Positions 1 to 9,875 of a stretch of DNA of 64,000 bases are shown here, in pieces. Under the pieces are notes generated by a model, which was given only the letters and a program-made list of their open reading frames with translations, was not told the origin of the DNA and did not search any database. The stretch spans positions 688,501 to 752,500 of the forward strand of contig JAJGOT010000421.1 in NCBI GenBank assembly GCA_022457155.1, given 5' to 3'. Each line of letters starts with the position of its first letter. The first letter of the stretch is position 1. The translations under genes were made by a program, and so were the position numbers. Origin of the DNA: Cladopsammia gracilis (lineage: Eukaryota > Cnidaria > Anthozoa > Scleractinia > Dendrophylliidae).

Positions 1-2
1 TT

Positions 3-411
3 AAAAAACACATACGGAAGTTGAGAATTAGCGGTTCGATCACTACAGACCCTTTCAATATATTATCCGAACAGAAATGCTTTTATCAAAACCTGTATTC
101 AAGTGGCAATAAAAACGCTGATCATTTACAAACAATTGAATCTTTCCTGAGAGATTTGAATATCTCTAGACTTACAGAGGAACAAAAGCTATCATGCGAA
201 GGAAAAATTACTCCAGAAGAATGTGCCTCGCTTCTGGGAAGTTTTAAAGAGAACAAATCTCCGGGGAACGATGGTCTCCCAATTGAATTCTATAGAAAGT
301 TTTGGCCGGTAATCTGTGAGCCGTTTGTTAAATGTGCAAATGAATGTTTTGAAAAGGGCGAAATGTCAATCTCGCAAAAGCAAGCAGTTATCACGCTTAT
401 TGAAAAAAAAT
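3..411 (+). pseudogene. LINE reverse transcriptase fragment (N-terminal part), open at left edge
   Basis: This is the start of a Tx1/L1-like ORF2 reverse transcriptase region, readable in one frame from base 3 until a TAG at about 409-411. It includes the KTPGNDG-type RT motif seen here as KSPGNDGLPIEFY (near base 255-290) and ends at VITLIEKK. It aligns residue by residue with the better preserved LINE at 27400-27810 in this window (KKHIRKL, QKQAVITLIEKK). Homology stops abruptly at about 411. The catalytic part of the same protein appears at about 9876, so this may be the left piece of one split LINE copy. It has no intact function. The upstream part lies outside the window. Confidence 0.85.
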
Positions 412-2198
412 AGGTCCGCAATGCGAACGTGTGGGGGCTTCTATTAGAATCATTGATCAAAATATCATTGTTCAAATAACTGGAACCCATTCAGTACATT
501 CAACTATACACTTAGTAACAGTAATTGGACTGAGTGGAGTAGACTTCAGGAAGTAATTGGGCGAGTAATTCCAAATAAGCCGACCACAGTGCGAGGACGA
601 TTTGAAATTACGAGAACGATTACCCTGATTTGTACGACATGAAGTTCAATCACTAATTAATCACATCAATAACAAAATTCGAGATTAGAAAGTCTACGTG
701 GAGTTTTTTGTACTATTCAATTACAAAAAGTTGTAATCGGATAGCCTTAATTGGACAGCCATGTGCATTAATTACATAACAAATAGGCACATCATCGTGT
801 ATAAAAGGAGTGGTTAAATTGTTGGGAACAACTTGAAGTGGATGTAAATCAAAGGGCTCTTAAAGCCATCTCGTTAATGCGTTGAAACATGAGGTTAAAA
901 AAAGAAGAATCTAAAATAAATATAAAATAAATATAAAATAAATATGGTAAAGATGGCGTTGTAGAATCAGACATTATGTAGAAAATGCGAGGCGCAGTAG
1001 TCAACTGGATATGGTTCTTGGCAGGATAGAGAAGATTGAGAGAACTTGGTTTGAAAATTCGTGTTGGTGCAAGTCAAAAAAAGTTATGAGTAACAAAGAA
1101 TCACGAGTGTGAATGTAAATAATTTTGATGTTAGTGAAGTGAAAGTGAAAGACTTTTCCCGCCTTGCTAGCTAATTGACGATGAAAATGTGTTGTTGGTT
1201 CAATTTACACAGTGCATTTTCAGTTATTCATTGTCTATTTTCGGTTGGGATATTTGACAATGGAAAAGACTTTCTAAATCAAATACAATAGATTGCCGCA
1301 ATTTCAAAACAATTAAAAGCCCACATCGATAATACGTCACGTGCAATGACTTTATATCTGATCAGATGAGACATTAATATTAATTATCAAAATATCAATT
1401 GACACAACAAATGGTGACTGAATCTTTAATATTCTTTAAAGTAAGGCCCGATTCAAACATTGAACTTCACATTTGCCGAATCTAATGAAAGGAGGCCGTA
1501 ACAACATGTCATTTCTCTAGAGCTGCCTTTCCCCATGCCAGGACAATTTGAGCTATGTTTAGCAAACATCGCGCCATCAGCCATTTCTTTTTCAACTCTC
1601 CAGCAGTATTCGAAAAAAGAACGAAAGTCAAAATTTATGGTATTTTGCTGTTCCTACTCTTGCATAATGAAACGGAAAGTTTTGTAGTTAGCTAAAGTAT
1701 CAAGTCTGCTGTTTTATATATTTTGACATGAAAAATGGCGGAAAAAGGGTGATCACGTGGTCATTTTTCGGTCACGTCTGCTATGGACGCACTTATATAG
1801 AAAATATTGGGTCTGGAGCGGATAAACAGGGCACCACTCCTGGCGGTCACTTTTTTAGTTTCCCTTAGATCGAAATGAGGTTCATGACAGGCCTGCACCG
1901 ACTCCGCTATGTGGTTTTGCGGTTGCGATGCATTTATATTAGCTTTCAAAGTTTGGCTGTTATGAGTCGTGTCGTTAAGTGATTTACGTCTTGTATGATG
2001 TGTTAGACGGCGTTTTGTAAATAGTTTTCAGGAATGGTTGGTTTTGAACGAAACTCCATTTTTCATCAGTATTTGTTTAAGGTTTTTCAGTCGTGGGTGA
2101 AATGTTGTGACAAAAGGCGTTATTATCTCGCGAGTTTTTTTCGTTTTGTTTTCATGCCAATTGCGTTCCGGCAAAAGTGAAATTTAGAATACCAGTGC
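412..2198. other. No gene seen; AT-rich intergenic or old repeat sequence
   Basis: No frame longer than about 60 codons has recognisable similarity. The stretch 505-860 ends in a TATA-like box (gtataaaagg, about 808) and reads like a dispersed repeat, but I cannot delimit it. At 909-945 there is a short tandem of an 11-bp AAATAAATATA-like unit. A fragment at 1443-1486 resembles the terminus of the element at 41143-41864. Confidence 0.5.
1443..1486 (+). repeat. Solo terminus related to the GGCCCAGTTCAAACG TIR family
   Basis: The sequence aaggcccgattcaaacat followed by gaacttcacatttgccgaa and tctaat matches, with a few changes, the terminal inverted repeat of the element at 41143-41864 (ggcccagttcaaacgtcg, then aacttttcatgtgccgaa, cctaat). 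No partner terminus was found nearby, so it is a solo or truncated copy. Confidence 0.5.
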
Positions 2199-2204
2199 AT
2201 TTAG
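2199..2204 (+). repeat. Left target-site duplication (ATTTAG)
   Basis: The hexamer ATTTAG directly precedes GAGGGTGCT at 2205 and recurs directly after AGCACCCTC at 6030-6035. Confidence 0.75.
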
Positions 2205-2278
2205 GAGGGTGCTGATGGGGTTAACAGTTAACTGACAATTGCCCAAAAATATAGTAGTTAACTGATAAATGAAAAGTT

Positions 2279-3970
2279 ATCGTATTTTCTCTATTAAATG
2301 CCCCCGGCGTTTATTTCAAACTTGGCCTTGTGGACCCGGCGTTTCTTTGTATCAGCAGTTTTTTCTCGCCCGCCATTTTTTAAGAAAGGGTTATTATTCG
2401 TTTTTCTTGGCAGCCTTGTACCTTGCCCTTAAGAGGGATTTTCCTTAAGGGTCACCTATCACATGCAAAATAATTTTTTTTCAAAATCCTCAAAATTGGC
2501 ACGATTAAAGGTCCTTGGGCACTGAATCTATCGCTATATGTTTGAGTCCGATCAGAATTTTATTTTAGGCAAACGGCGCCAAAATGTAAAATTTGATGTC
2601 ATTTCCGGTTTTTAAAGGTCACTTGTGTGGTCTCCAAACACTGCTCAAAATCGCTTTAGCGTGGTGATATTTTTGCAAATAAATTTGCCAGCCTAAATCT
2701 AGACATAATAAAGACTTTTCAACGGTAAAGATTTTAAGAGAAAATTTAAAGCATAATATTTTACGGAATTTTCAATAATTAGTACGGTTTTAGCACGATT
2801 TGCGTATGTCATGTTAAAACGCCTATATCGCCACTGGTACATGGCCTAGCTAAAAACTAGTCCACATGCAGCAAAAGCTATACCTATAGATTAGTTTTAT
2901 GAAATAAAATTTTGGGGCAATTCATAAACAAATGGTGGAGAGCGATGAATGTGACCTCAATGTCCAGCCATATTTCATATCAATTTACAAGGCAATATGT
3001 ATACAATTTACTGATAAACTCACCGTAAAACAGCCTCTGTTTGCTTTTTATTCGTAAACAAACTTCCCCAAGCCATAATAGAATGATTTAATTCCATTTT
3101 GAGCTTCTACAATCCAATGAAATGTCTTGAAAGAGCATCGAAGCATTCACGATCGGCCCTGTGACAAGTCCGTTCATCGCCGTGCCGAGCGTGACAGAGC
3201 TGGTGACCTGGGACAAAGTAAAACTTGTCACGGTGCAAACAGAGGCTGTTTTACGGTGAGTTTATCAGTAAATTGTATACATATTGCCTTGTAAATTGAT
3301 ATGAAATATGGCTGGACATTGAGGTCACATTCATCGCTCTCCATCATTTGTTTATGAATTGCCCCAAAATTTTATTTCATAAAACTAATCTATAGGTATA
3401 GCTTTTGCTGCATGTGGACTAGTTTTTAGCTAGGCCATGTACCAGTGGCGATATAGGCGTTTTAACATGACATACGCAAATCGTGCTAAAACCGTACTAA
3501 TTATTGAAAATTCTGTAAAAGATCGTAAAATATTATGCTTTAAATTTTCTCTTAAAATCTTTACCGTTGAAAAGTCGTTATTATGTCTAGATTTAGGCTG
3601 GCAAATTTATTTGCAAAAATATCACCACGCTAAAGCGATTTTGAGCAGTGTTTGGAGACCACACAAGTGACCTTTAAAAACCGGAAATGACGTCAAATTT
3701 TACATTTTGGCGCCGTTTGCCTAAAATAAAATTCTGATCGGACTCAAACATATAGCGATAGATTCAGTGCCCAAGGACCTTTAATCGTGCCAATTTTGAG
3801 GATTTTGAAAAAAAATTATTTTGCATGTGATAGGTGACCCTTAGGGAAAATCCCTCTTAAATCTTAAGTTTATTATACCACAAACAAACGTTTGAGGAGC
3901 TTACTTACAACTTCCTCAATTATACCCGGCGTTTATTCGGGGCCCGGCGTTTAATCGAGAAAATACGGTA
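2279..3970. repeat. Foldback element, arms about 750 bp, spacer about 195 bp
   Basis: The left arm (to 3042) and right arm (from 3237) are near-perfect reverse complements: acagcctctgttt at 3030-3042 pairs with aaacagaggctgt at 3237-3249, and aaggtccttgggcactgaat near 2509 pairs with its complement near 3765. The outer ends read TATCGTATTTTCTC at the left and AGAAAATACGGTA at the right, each followed inward by GGCGTTTA-type motifs. The outermost 100 bp of the arms have diverged. The reading frame at 3437-3670 lies wholly in the arm and has no recognisable product. Confidence 0.8.
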
Positions 3971-4469
3971 ACAGTTAAGTGACATTCTATTAATTATACT
4001 AAATGAACGATCGGTTGTTGTTAATAAAAGCAACATAGTTTTTTTCCTAACAGCAAAGCTATTTTGTGACTTTTACCTGCCTCGCTGCGTGACCAGGTGA
4101 CATATTAACCGCTATTATATGCGAAAGGTACCAGGGTCGTAGAGCGTTGACCTTGATCTCCGTGATGGCGTCGAGTGGCGTGGTCAAAGTTATTCTGCGT
4201 TTTTATCGAGATGATGACAAAGGATCGGCATTCGAATGACACATAAGTCGCATACCGTTTGACATGACAAAGCACAATTCAATGGACATATAATCAAACA
4301 ATAAGCGGAAAGTTTGGACTCGGTGAGTTTGATTTAAAGTTGTTGCGATTAGAGAAGATCGACGGGAAAGCTGTTACAAAGGCTCAGTTGGAAATGGAGC
4401 TACCTTTTCTAATGGGAAGTGCGACAAGTGAGATACATGGTATGTATTCTGTTTCGTCATTTTGTCCTA

Positions 4470-5490
4470 GCACGCGAACGCGGGTTGACTAAATAGCCGG
4501 CAGTCCTATATTCTCAGTAAATTTCTCAAAATCGAAAAATTACAGCTAATCTAAACTATCATATGTCGATTTAGAAAGGTCAAGCGATCCTGAAATGCTT
4601 TATAGATTTCAAGCCTAGTGTTTGGTTTACGCTAGGCTCAGTAGATGAAACCATGTTTTGTGACACTTAGAAATTTTTTCAGTTCGACTGCCGGTCAAGG
4701 TTTTCAAAACACTAAATGGCCGGCAGTTCTATATTCTCAGTAAATTTCACAAAATCGAAAAATTCCGGCTAATCTAAACTATCATATCTCGATTTAAAAA
4801 AGTCAAACGATCCTGAAATGCTTTATAGATCTCAAGTCTAATGTTTGATTTACGCTGGGCTCAGAAGACGAAACCATGTTTTGTGACACTGAACTTTTTT
4901 CAGCTCGACTGCAAAAACATGGTTTCGTCGGGGGTTTCGTGATATAGAAATCCCACAAAACCGGCTCGTTTGATCAGGATCACGACATATGATAGTTCAG
5001 AATGGCTGGATCTTTTCGATTTTGTGAAATTTACTGAAAAAATAGAACTGCCGGCCATTTAGTGTTTTGAAAACCTTGACCGGCAGTCGAGCTGAAAAAA
5101 GTTCCAAGTGTCACAAAACATGGTTTCGTGATATAGAAATCCCACAAAACCGGCTCGTTTGATCAGGATCACGACATATGATGGTTCAGAATGGCTGTAT
5201 TGTTTCGATTTGTCAAATTTACTGAGAATATAGGACTGCCGGCCATTTAGTGTTTTGAAAACCTTGACCGGCAGTGGAACTGAAAAAAGTTTGTGTCACA
5301 AAACATGGTTTCGTCTTCTGAGCCCAGCGTAAACCAAACCCTAGACTTGAGATCTATAAAGCATTTCAGGATCGCTTGACTTTTCTAAATCGACATATGA
5401 TAGTTTAGATTAGCTGGAATTTTTCGATTTTGAGAAATTTACTGTGAATATAGAACTGCCGGCCATTTAGTGTTTTGAAAACCTTGACCG
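4470..5490. repeat. Inverted array of about five 200-240-bp units
   Basis: Each unit carries the block ggccatttagtgttttgaaa followed by accttgaccggcagt and the block acaaaacatggtttcgt. Two units run in one orientation (about 4480-4910) and three in the other (about 4915-5485), so the array turns around at about 4912. The units are internal to the 2205-6029 element. Confidence 0.75.
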
Positions 5491-6029
5491 GTTACCGGCC
5501 ATATAGCCACAGCGTATTTTATTGGACACAAGCATCAGTGAAATTCGATTTTTTTCCTTCCCATACTCTCTGTGTACGATCCTGTATCAAACAGACATCT
5601 TTAATACTGACAATCCTTATTACGGTTTTGGAAGCTATCTTGACAGGTGAGAAATTATGGTTTTTAGATGAGAATCTAATGTCGAATAATTTTCGTAAAG
5701 CGGCTGTTCTAAGTCCAATCCCGAAAACGCATTCACTCTGGTCATTCTCATGGCCTTTAAAGTAACCTTATCTTAACTTTGCAAATTTAAAAGCCTTACT
5801 GATATACGTAATTTCCTACTTGTCAAGCTAAATCACTTGATAAGATCAATGAATGAAAATATTGAAATGAACCGATTTCCGACAGCGTGACCCAGTTAAA
5901 AAAGAAAACATAAAACTTTCTTATACAAGCGCATGAGTATAGGCTACCAGTGTAGCCTCTTGTTAACTGACAATTGGCCGAAAAAAAATAGTAGTTAACT
6001 GACAATTGGGTACCCCTATTAGCACCCTC

Positions 6030-6035
6030 ATTTAG
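6030..6035 (+). repeat. Right target-site duplication (ATTTAG)
   Basis: Second copy of the hexamer that flanks the 2205-6029 element. Confidence 0.75.
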
Positions 6036-6426
6036 CAGTGCTAGATTAATTTGTCGTGTGTTTGGCCTTGTTTACAAAATGGTAAAGTAAGCTCACTGTA
6101 GCTGTCGAGAAAAAGCTGCGCCGGGTTTACAGCTCTTTACAGGCAAATTCACCGCGAGAAACAACTTCAAGCATCACGCTTCAGTGAATGTTCTGACACC
6201 TATAGAATGAATTGAGTTCTGGTCATTTCACGAACAAAAATCTAGAACCGGAAAGGAGGAAAGAGTTACGCGGTTAACATCGGAACGGATAGATTGCCGT
6301 CCAAAATGGTGGCGCTGTTCAGATGTGTGTTACTTTTCCTTTATACCCTCTTAAAGTTTGATGTTCCCAATGTTTACGTATTTTTCTACGAAAGAGACGA
6401 TAACTTAATTTGTAATAGGAACGAAA
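6036..6426. other. No gene seen
   Basis: This is the right flank of the composite element. I see no supported frame, RNA gene or clear repeat here. Confidence 0.5.
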
Positions 6427-6810
6427 TTAAACAAGAGTGACAGGAGCAAAAGTTTCATTTGATTCAACAATATAAATTGATAAATTGAGACAATTAGCCA
6501 CAGCTTGAATGATAATCGCATCAGCCCATGTTCCTTGACATGACATATTATTCAAATATTCTTGCCAAGAGTGTTCAGTATTACTCTCTATAAACTGTTC
6601 TGGGTTATATACTAAATATTCAATGCCAAGACTACGTATATAAAAATGGTTCGTAGCATCGCCATACAATTGATGTGATACGGCACGAAAAAAACAATCG
6701 CCACCTCCTCCAACATCAAGAGCAATTCTATTTAATTCAGATAACCTACTTTCTAGTAGTAAAACTGAATCTATAGCACCTGAACCATTAAAAGCAACCA
6801 TTACAAACAA
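6427..6810 (-). pseudogene. OTU-domain cysteine protease fragment, probably transposon-derived
   Basis: The 127-residue frame carries the OTU catalytic start as GGGGDCFFRAVSHQLYGD (about residues 35-52, Asp and Cys present), then HFYIRSLGIEYL, a WQEYLNNM helix, GTWADAIIIQAVA and IYIVES. These are the ordered blocks of the OTU deubiquitinase fold. The family's C-terminal catalytic His block (normally after IYIVES plus some 25 residues) is absent: the frame stops at VTLV. OTU modules of this type are common cargo of large cnidarian DNA transposons such as Helitrons. That origin is inferred from family knowledge, since no helicase or other partner is visible nearby. It is probably inactive. Confidence 0.75.
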
Positions 6811-6889
6811 TTGATAATTTTGTTTAACGAAATAATAGATTTAAATATATTTTTTCTTGCTTTAAGTGTGCTATATTCTTTGCTAATAG

Positions 6890-7010
6890 AGCTACGTTGA
6901 GCGCTCGAAAGCAACTCTCTTGTGTCAGGATTTCAATGCAATCAAGCTACGTTGAGCATTCTAAGGTAACTCTCTTGTCCGCTTTAGGATTTCAATGTTA
7001 TCAGTACGAC
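6890..7010. repeat. Two imperfect tandem copies of a 60-65-bp unit
   Basis: gctacgttgagc, then aactctcttg and aggatttcaatg, recur in the same order at about 6890-6945 and 6946-7005. Confidence 0.6.
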
Positions 7011-7216
7011 ACGCAATTGATATTCGTCTTCTTTTTATAGACTTTATACGCCAAGAACGTTTTCTCTCTCTTACTTGCCACTCAAACAATACATTGTCTT
7101 TTTGTCAAATAGAGACAAAATCTCTCTTAAAAAAATAAACACGCTGAAATCGCTTATAAAATGCTTCTTAAAATGCTTCCTTGATAACTTTTATAAACAA
7201 AATCAGGAACATTTTT

Positions 7217-8308
7217 ACGTCTTTTGCGTACTGTTGCATAATCAAACTGTAATAGCAATGATTAATTGTTTTAAAATAGCACAAAACCGAAATCCATACT
7301 CTTGCATAATCAAACCGAAACATTTTTAGTTAGCTGAATAAGCAAAATCTACCCTCTCTTGCATACTATTGCATAATCATGACACCTAAATATTTAATAA
7401 CTATTGGAAAAGCAGACAAAGATTACAACTCAAAAAGCGAACAAAAATACAGCGTGAGATTTCTCAGCTTCGTCGAGCGCGAAAAGTTGACTCGTTTAAC
7501 TTTAAGCGAGTTGACTTTAAACGAATCGTAAAATTAACTCTTTTCACGAGATTTCACTTTGACATTCGTTAAGCGACATAAAAAATCGCACCTCGCTGTT
7601 CATCATACCGGGTAGACAACGTATAGCAGAACCCCGGAGGAGGACTCGCATATGTGGTTGGGTGGGGGTGCTCGTCGTATCTTTTAGGGGTTAAAATTAG
7701 GGGATCTAGGTATCTTTTAGAATATATGATTAAAAAAAACCTCATTTTCCCAGAAAATGGTATCTTTTAGTGTGTTCAGGGTTTCACTTTTTTTCCTGAC
7801 GAGCACCTCCGCTTGACGACTTATAGGATCCCCCCCCCCCCCCCCCCTCCGGGAGCAGAATATTCTTACCAATTTTTCTTTTCACGATATTTCCGGTGGT
7901 CACTCGCTAAGCGACTTAAAAGGCAGAGCAAAATAGCATGTTCTTTTGAGAAGAAGTCATATCTAGAATATTTGATGTCACTTTTAACGTGATTAGTAAT
8001 AAGAGTGGTGTTAATTAGCTCCACGCAGCTATCAAATGTACTGAATAGGACAGCCTCTGACTCAGTTAAACTTCCCATATGACTAAAAAAAAAATTGCTG
8101 GATTGACCCCTTTCATAAAATAGAAGTCCGTATAAAGGTGAATATTTTAAGTTCGTTTACCTACAGGTTGCAACTAATTTGATTGAACCTGCACTTGGCA
8201 CCGGTAGCATAGTATTGGCTGACCTGTGTACTTTCGCTTTTGTGCTATTTTAAAACAATTAATAATTGCTATTACAGTTTCATTATGTAACAGTACGCAA
8301 AAGACGCA
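7217..8308. repeat. Inverted pair of about 72-bp arms (7217-7287 and 8237-8308)
   Basis: cttttgcgtactgttgcata and the following bases at 7220-7287 reappear as reverse complement at 8237-8308 (agtacgcaaaag near 8292), with a handful of mismatches. A related motif ttgcataatcaaac occurs further at 7300-7315 and 8400. The 950 bp between the arms has no gene; a poly-C run of about 17 lies at 7831-7847. Confidence 0.6.
7610..7850. repeat. Dispersed repeat with GTATCTTTTAG motifs and poly-C end
   Basis: GTATCTTTTAG occurs three times (about 7677, 7711, 7760). The ends gggggtgctcgtc (about 7663) and gacgagcacctcc (about 7798) are inverted, which gives a MITE-like layout that ends at the poly-C run. 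Confidence 0.55.
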
Positions 8309-8511
8309 AAATTTAAGCCATTGAAGGCTTGCCGCAATTCCATTCAACCGTCATCATTATAAGCCAAAAAATCAACTATGACATGTTTACCATACTATTG
8401 CACAATCAAACCGCTTGGCCAATCATAATGCAGAACGTAGCTAATACAGGAAATCGCCTGCTGCTGCTCTCTGAGTTGACCTCTGATACGCTTGGTTAAT
8501 TGCACGCTTAC

Positions 8512-8640
8512 TTGTAACTCTAAAGTTTTCTTTCCACCAGTGATCGAGTGCATTGTTATTTAGAAGTTGCTGAAACCAATTCTGTGGTCGTGGAAATACC
8601 CAAGCCCTCCTTGGCGGCGAGCAAGTTCGTGGCGAGCTCC
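8512..8640 (-). pseudogene. PIF/Harbinger-type transposase N-terminal exon relic
   Basis: On the minus strand, 8611 down to 8512 reads RRAWVFPRPQNWFQQLL, then ALDHWWKENFRVT. This matches the conserved N-terminal W-x-RP-x-x-WF...WWKENFRV pattern of cnidarian Harbinger nucleases. Directly after it comes a splice-donor-like caa|gtaagc (8506-8514). No DDE catalytic block was found downstream, so only this exon survives. The family assignment rests on motif recall and needs a protein search. Confidence 0.55.
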
Positions 8641-9475
8641 TAAATGTAAATAAAACGCCGACAAACCTTGAAGATAGCGTAGTTGAAGGCGTCTTCTTCG
8701 GTGTCTTCTCGCAAAAAAAAACTGCCGGATTGTTATATTTATCGAATGATAAGCAGGAGAATGACTGAAATTAAACTTACAAGATCTCGATCTCGTTTTC
8801 GCGCGTAAACTGCAGTGTCAGTGAACTCATATCTTATTATATTTTACCCTGGGGAGTCTTTTACTGTGTAACCGCATCCCCAAGAGTAAGATGAAACCTG
8901 AGATAAACCGAACCCAAGCCATTAACCCTTGGGAAGGCCCCAAACCCAAGGTGTGTGTAACCACAACTCAATAGAAAAAAACGCAAAGTTCATGCTATTT
9001 TGCTCTGCCATACCGCTCATATTAACACACAAACTTTCCTGTCCCATTTAACTTTCTTATAACCTCTCCATTAGTAAAATACACCGTGAAATTCTCAAAC
9101 TACGTTTCCCAAGAAAACGCATTTAACCTATTTTTACCCTTTTAAAGTAGCTATAATGGCTTTACGACAAATGATTGAAACTGATAGGTAACGTGAGATA
9201 TCGAAATTTAACAAGGACTAATACCTTTGCGGTAACGTAATGTGAGATATGACAAGTTCATCACAAGTTCTGACATCCCAATACCCTAGGGAAATTAACA
9301 ATAGGTCCGGGGGTGCTCCCCAAACATTTTAGTGGCAGTATGTGACGCCCTTCTTGAAATCCTAACCGCTTTAACCAACCATATCCTCAATGCCCTAATA
9401 TAGCTTCTTAAAGAACGAACAAGAAACCCCCCGGACAAAAGTCCACAAAATTTTGTTAACAACTTTTGTCCCTTT
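8641..9475. other. No gene seen
   Basis: Low-complexity and AT-rich sequence with no supported frame. The text aataggtccg at 9303-9312 also occurs at the LINE break near 409, but nothing else around it matches. Confidence 0.4.
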
Positions 9476-9802
9476 TTAGTACTCGACTCCGAAATCTCGC
9501 TTAATGCGCAAGCGCATTAACGAGATAAAAACTGCGATTATAGTTAAGGTAATTAACAGAGAGCTCATCATCTTCACCAGTCCTGAATTCAGAGTGTCAG
9601 TTAAATTAGCCATTAGGAGTTGGGTGTTTAAAGTTATTTTTTCTGTTTTTATTTGTTCAATTCCAACTTCGGCTAGAAAGTAGATGGAATGTTCCAACTT
9701 CGATTCCCGGGGTGCACAACGTTGTTCTGCAGACGCTTGTGAAATTGTTTCTATTACGGTTGTTTTTCTCTTGCAAACATGCAAACATTTAGCAAGGGCC
9801 AA
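9476..9802 (-). CDS. Hypothetical single-pass membrane protein frame, unrecognised
   Basis: A 108-codon frame with a strongly hydrophobic stretch near the C-terminus (MMSSLLITLTIIAVFISLM, about residues 77-95) followed by basic residues RLRIKR, as in a single membrane anchor with a cytosolic basic flank. An internal Met at residue 64 (MANLTDTL) could be the true start and would give a 45-residue protein. I do not recognise the family. It may be an exon of a host gene, part of a transposon, or chance. Nothing nearby supports splicing firmly, so confidence is low. Confidence 0.25.
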   Translation of the reverse strand: MALAKCLHVCKRKTTVIETISQASAEQRCAPRESKLEHSIYFLAEVGIEQIKTEKITLNTQLLMANLTDTLNSGLVKMMSSLLITLTIIAVFISLMRLRIKRDFGVEY

Positions 9803-9875
9803 TCTTGAATAGGCCCTGAAATTGCCCGTTCCGAACTTTATATGAGGACTGGGGATGATGTTTTAAATTACAATT

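Larger units (their letters stand above)
2205..6029. mobile_element. Composite 3.8-kb TIR transposon with 6-bp TSD, non-coding
   Basis: The ends are inverted: GAGGGTGCTGATGGGG at the left and, read inward from the right, GAGGGTGCTAATAGGGG. Each end is followed by subterminal copies of AGTTAACTGACAATTG (left 2226-2262, right 5961-6008). A 6-bp direct repeat ATTTAG flanks the unit. Inside lie a foldback structure (2279-3970) and an inverted array of about 240-bp units (4470-5490). No transposase frame is visible, so it looks non-autonomous and would need a trans-acting transposase. The superfamily is not identified. A 6-bp duplication alone does not decide it. Confidence 0.7.

Noticed and set aside
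3437..3670. 77-codon frame in the 2279-3970 palindrome
   Set aside because: It falls wholly in a repeat arm, and the paired arm does not keep the frame.
409..9312. Direct repeat aataggtccg at 409-418 and 9303-9312 as TSD of the 9.4-kb segment
   Set aside because: The second copy lies about 560 bp short of where the LINE resumes, so it cannot be the flank of a simple insertion.
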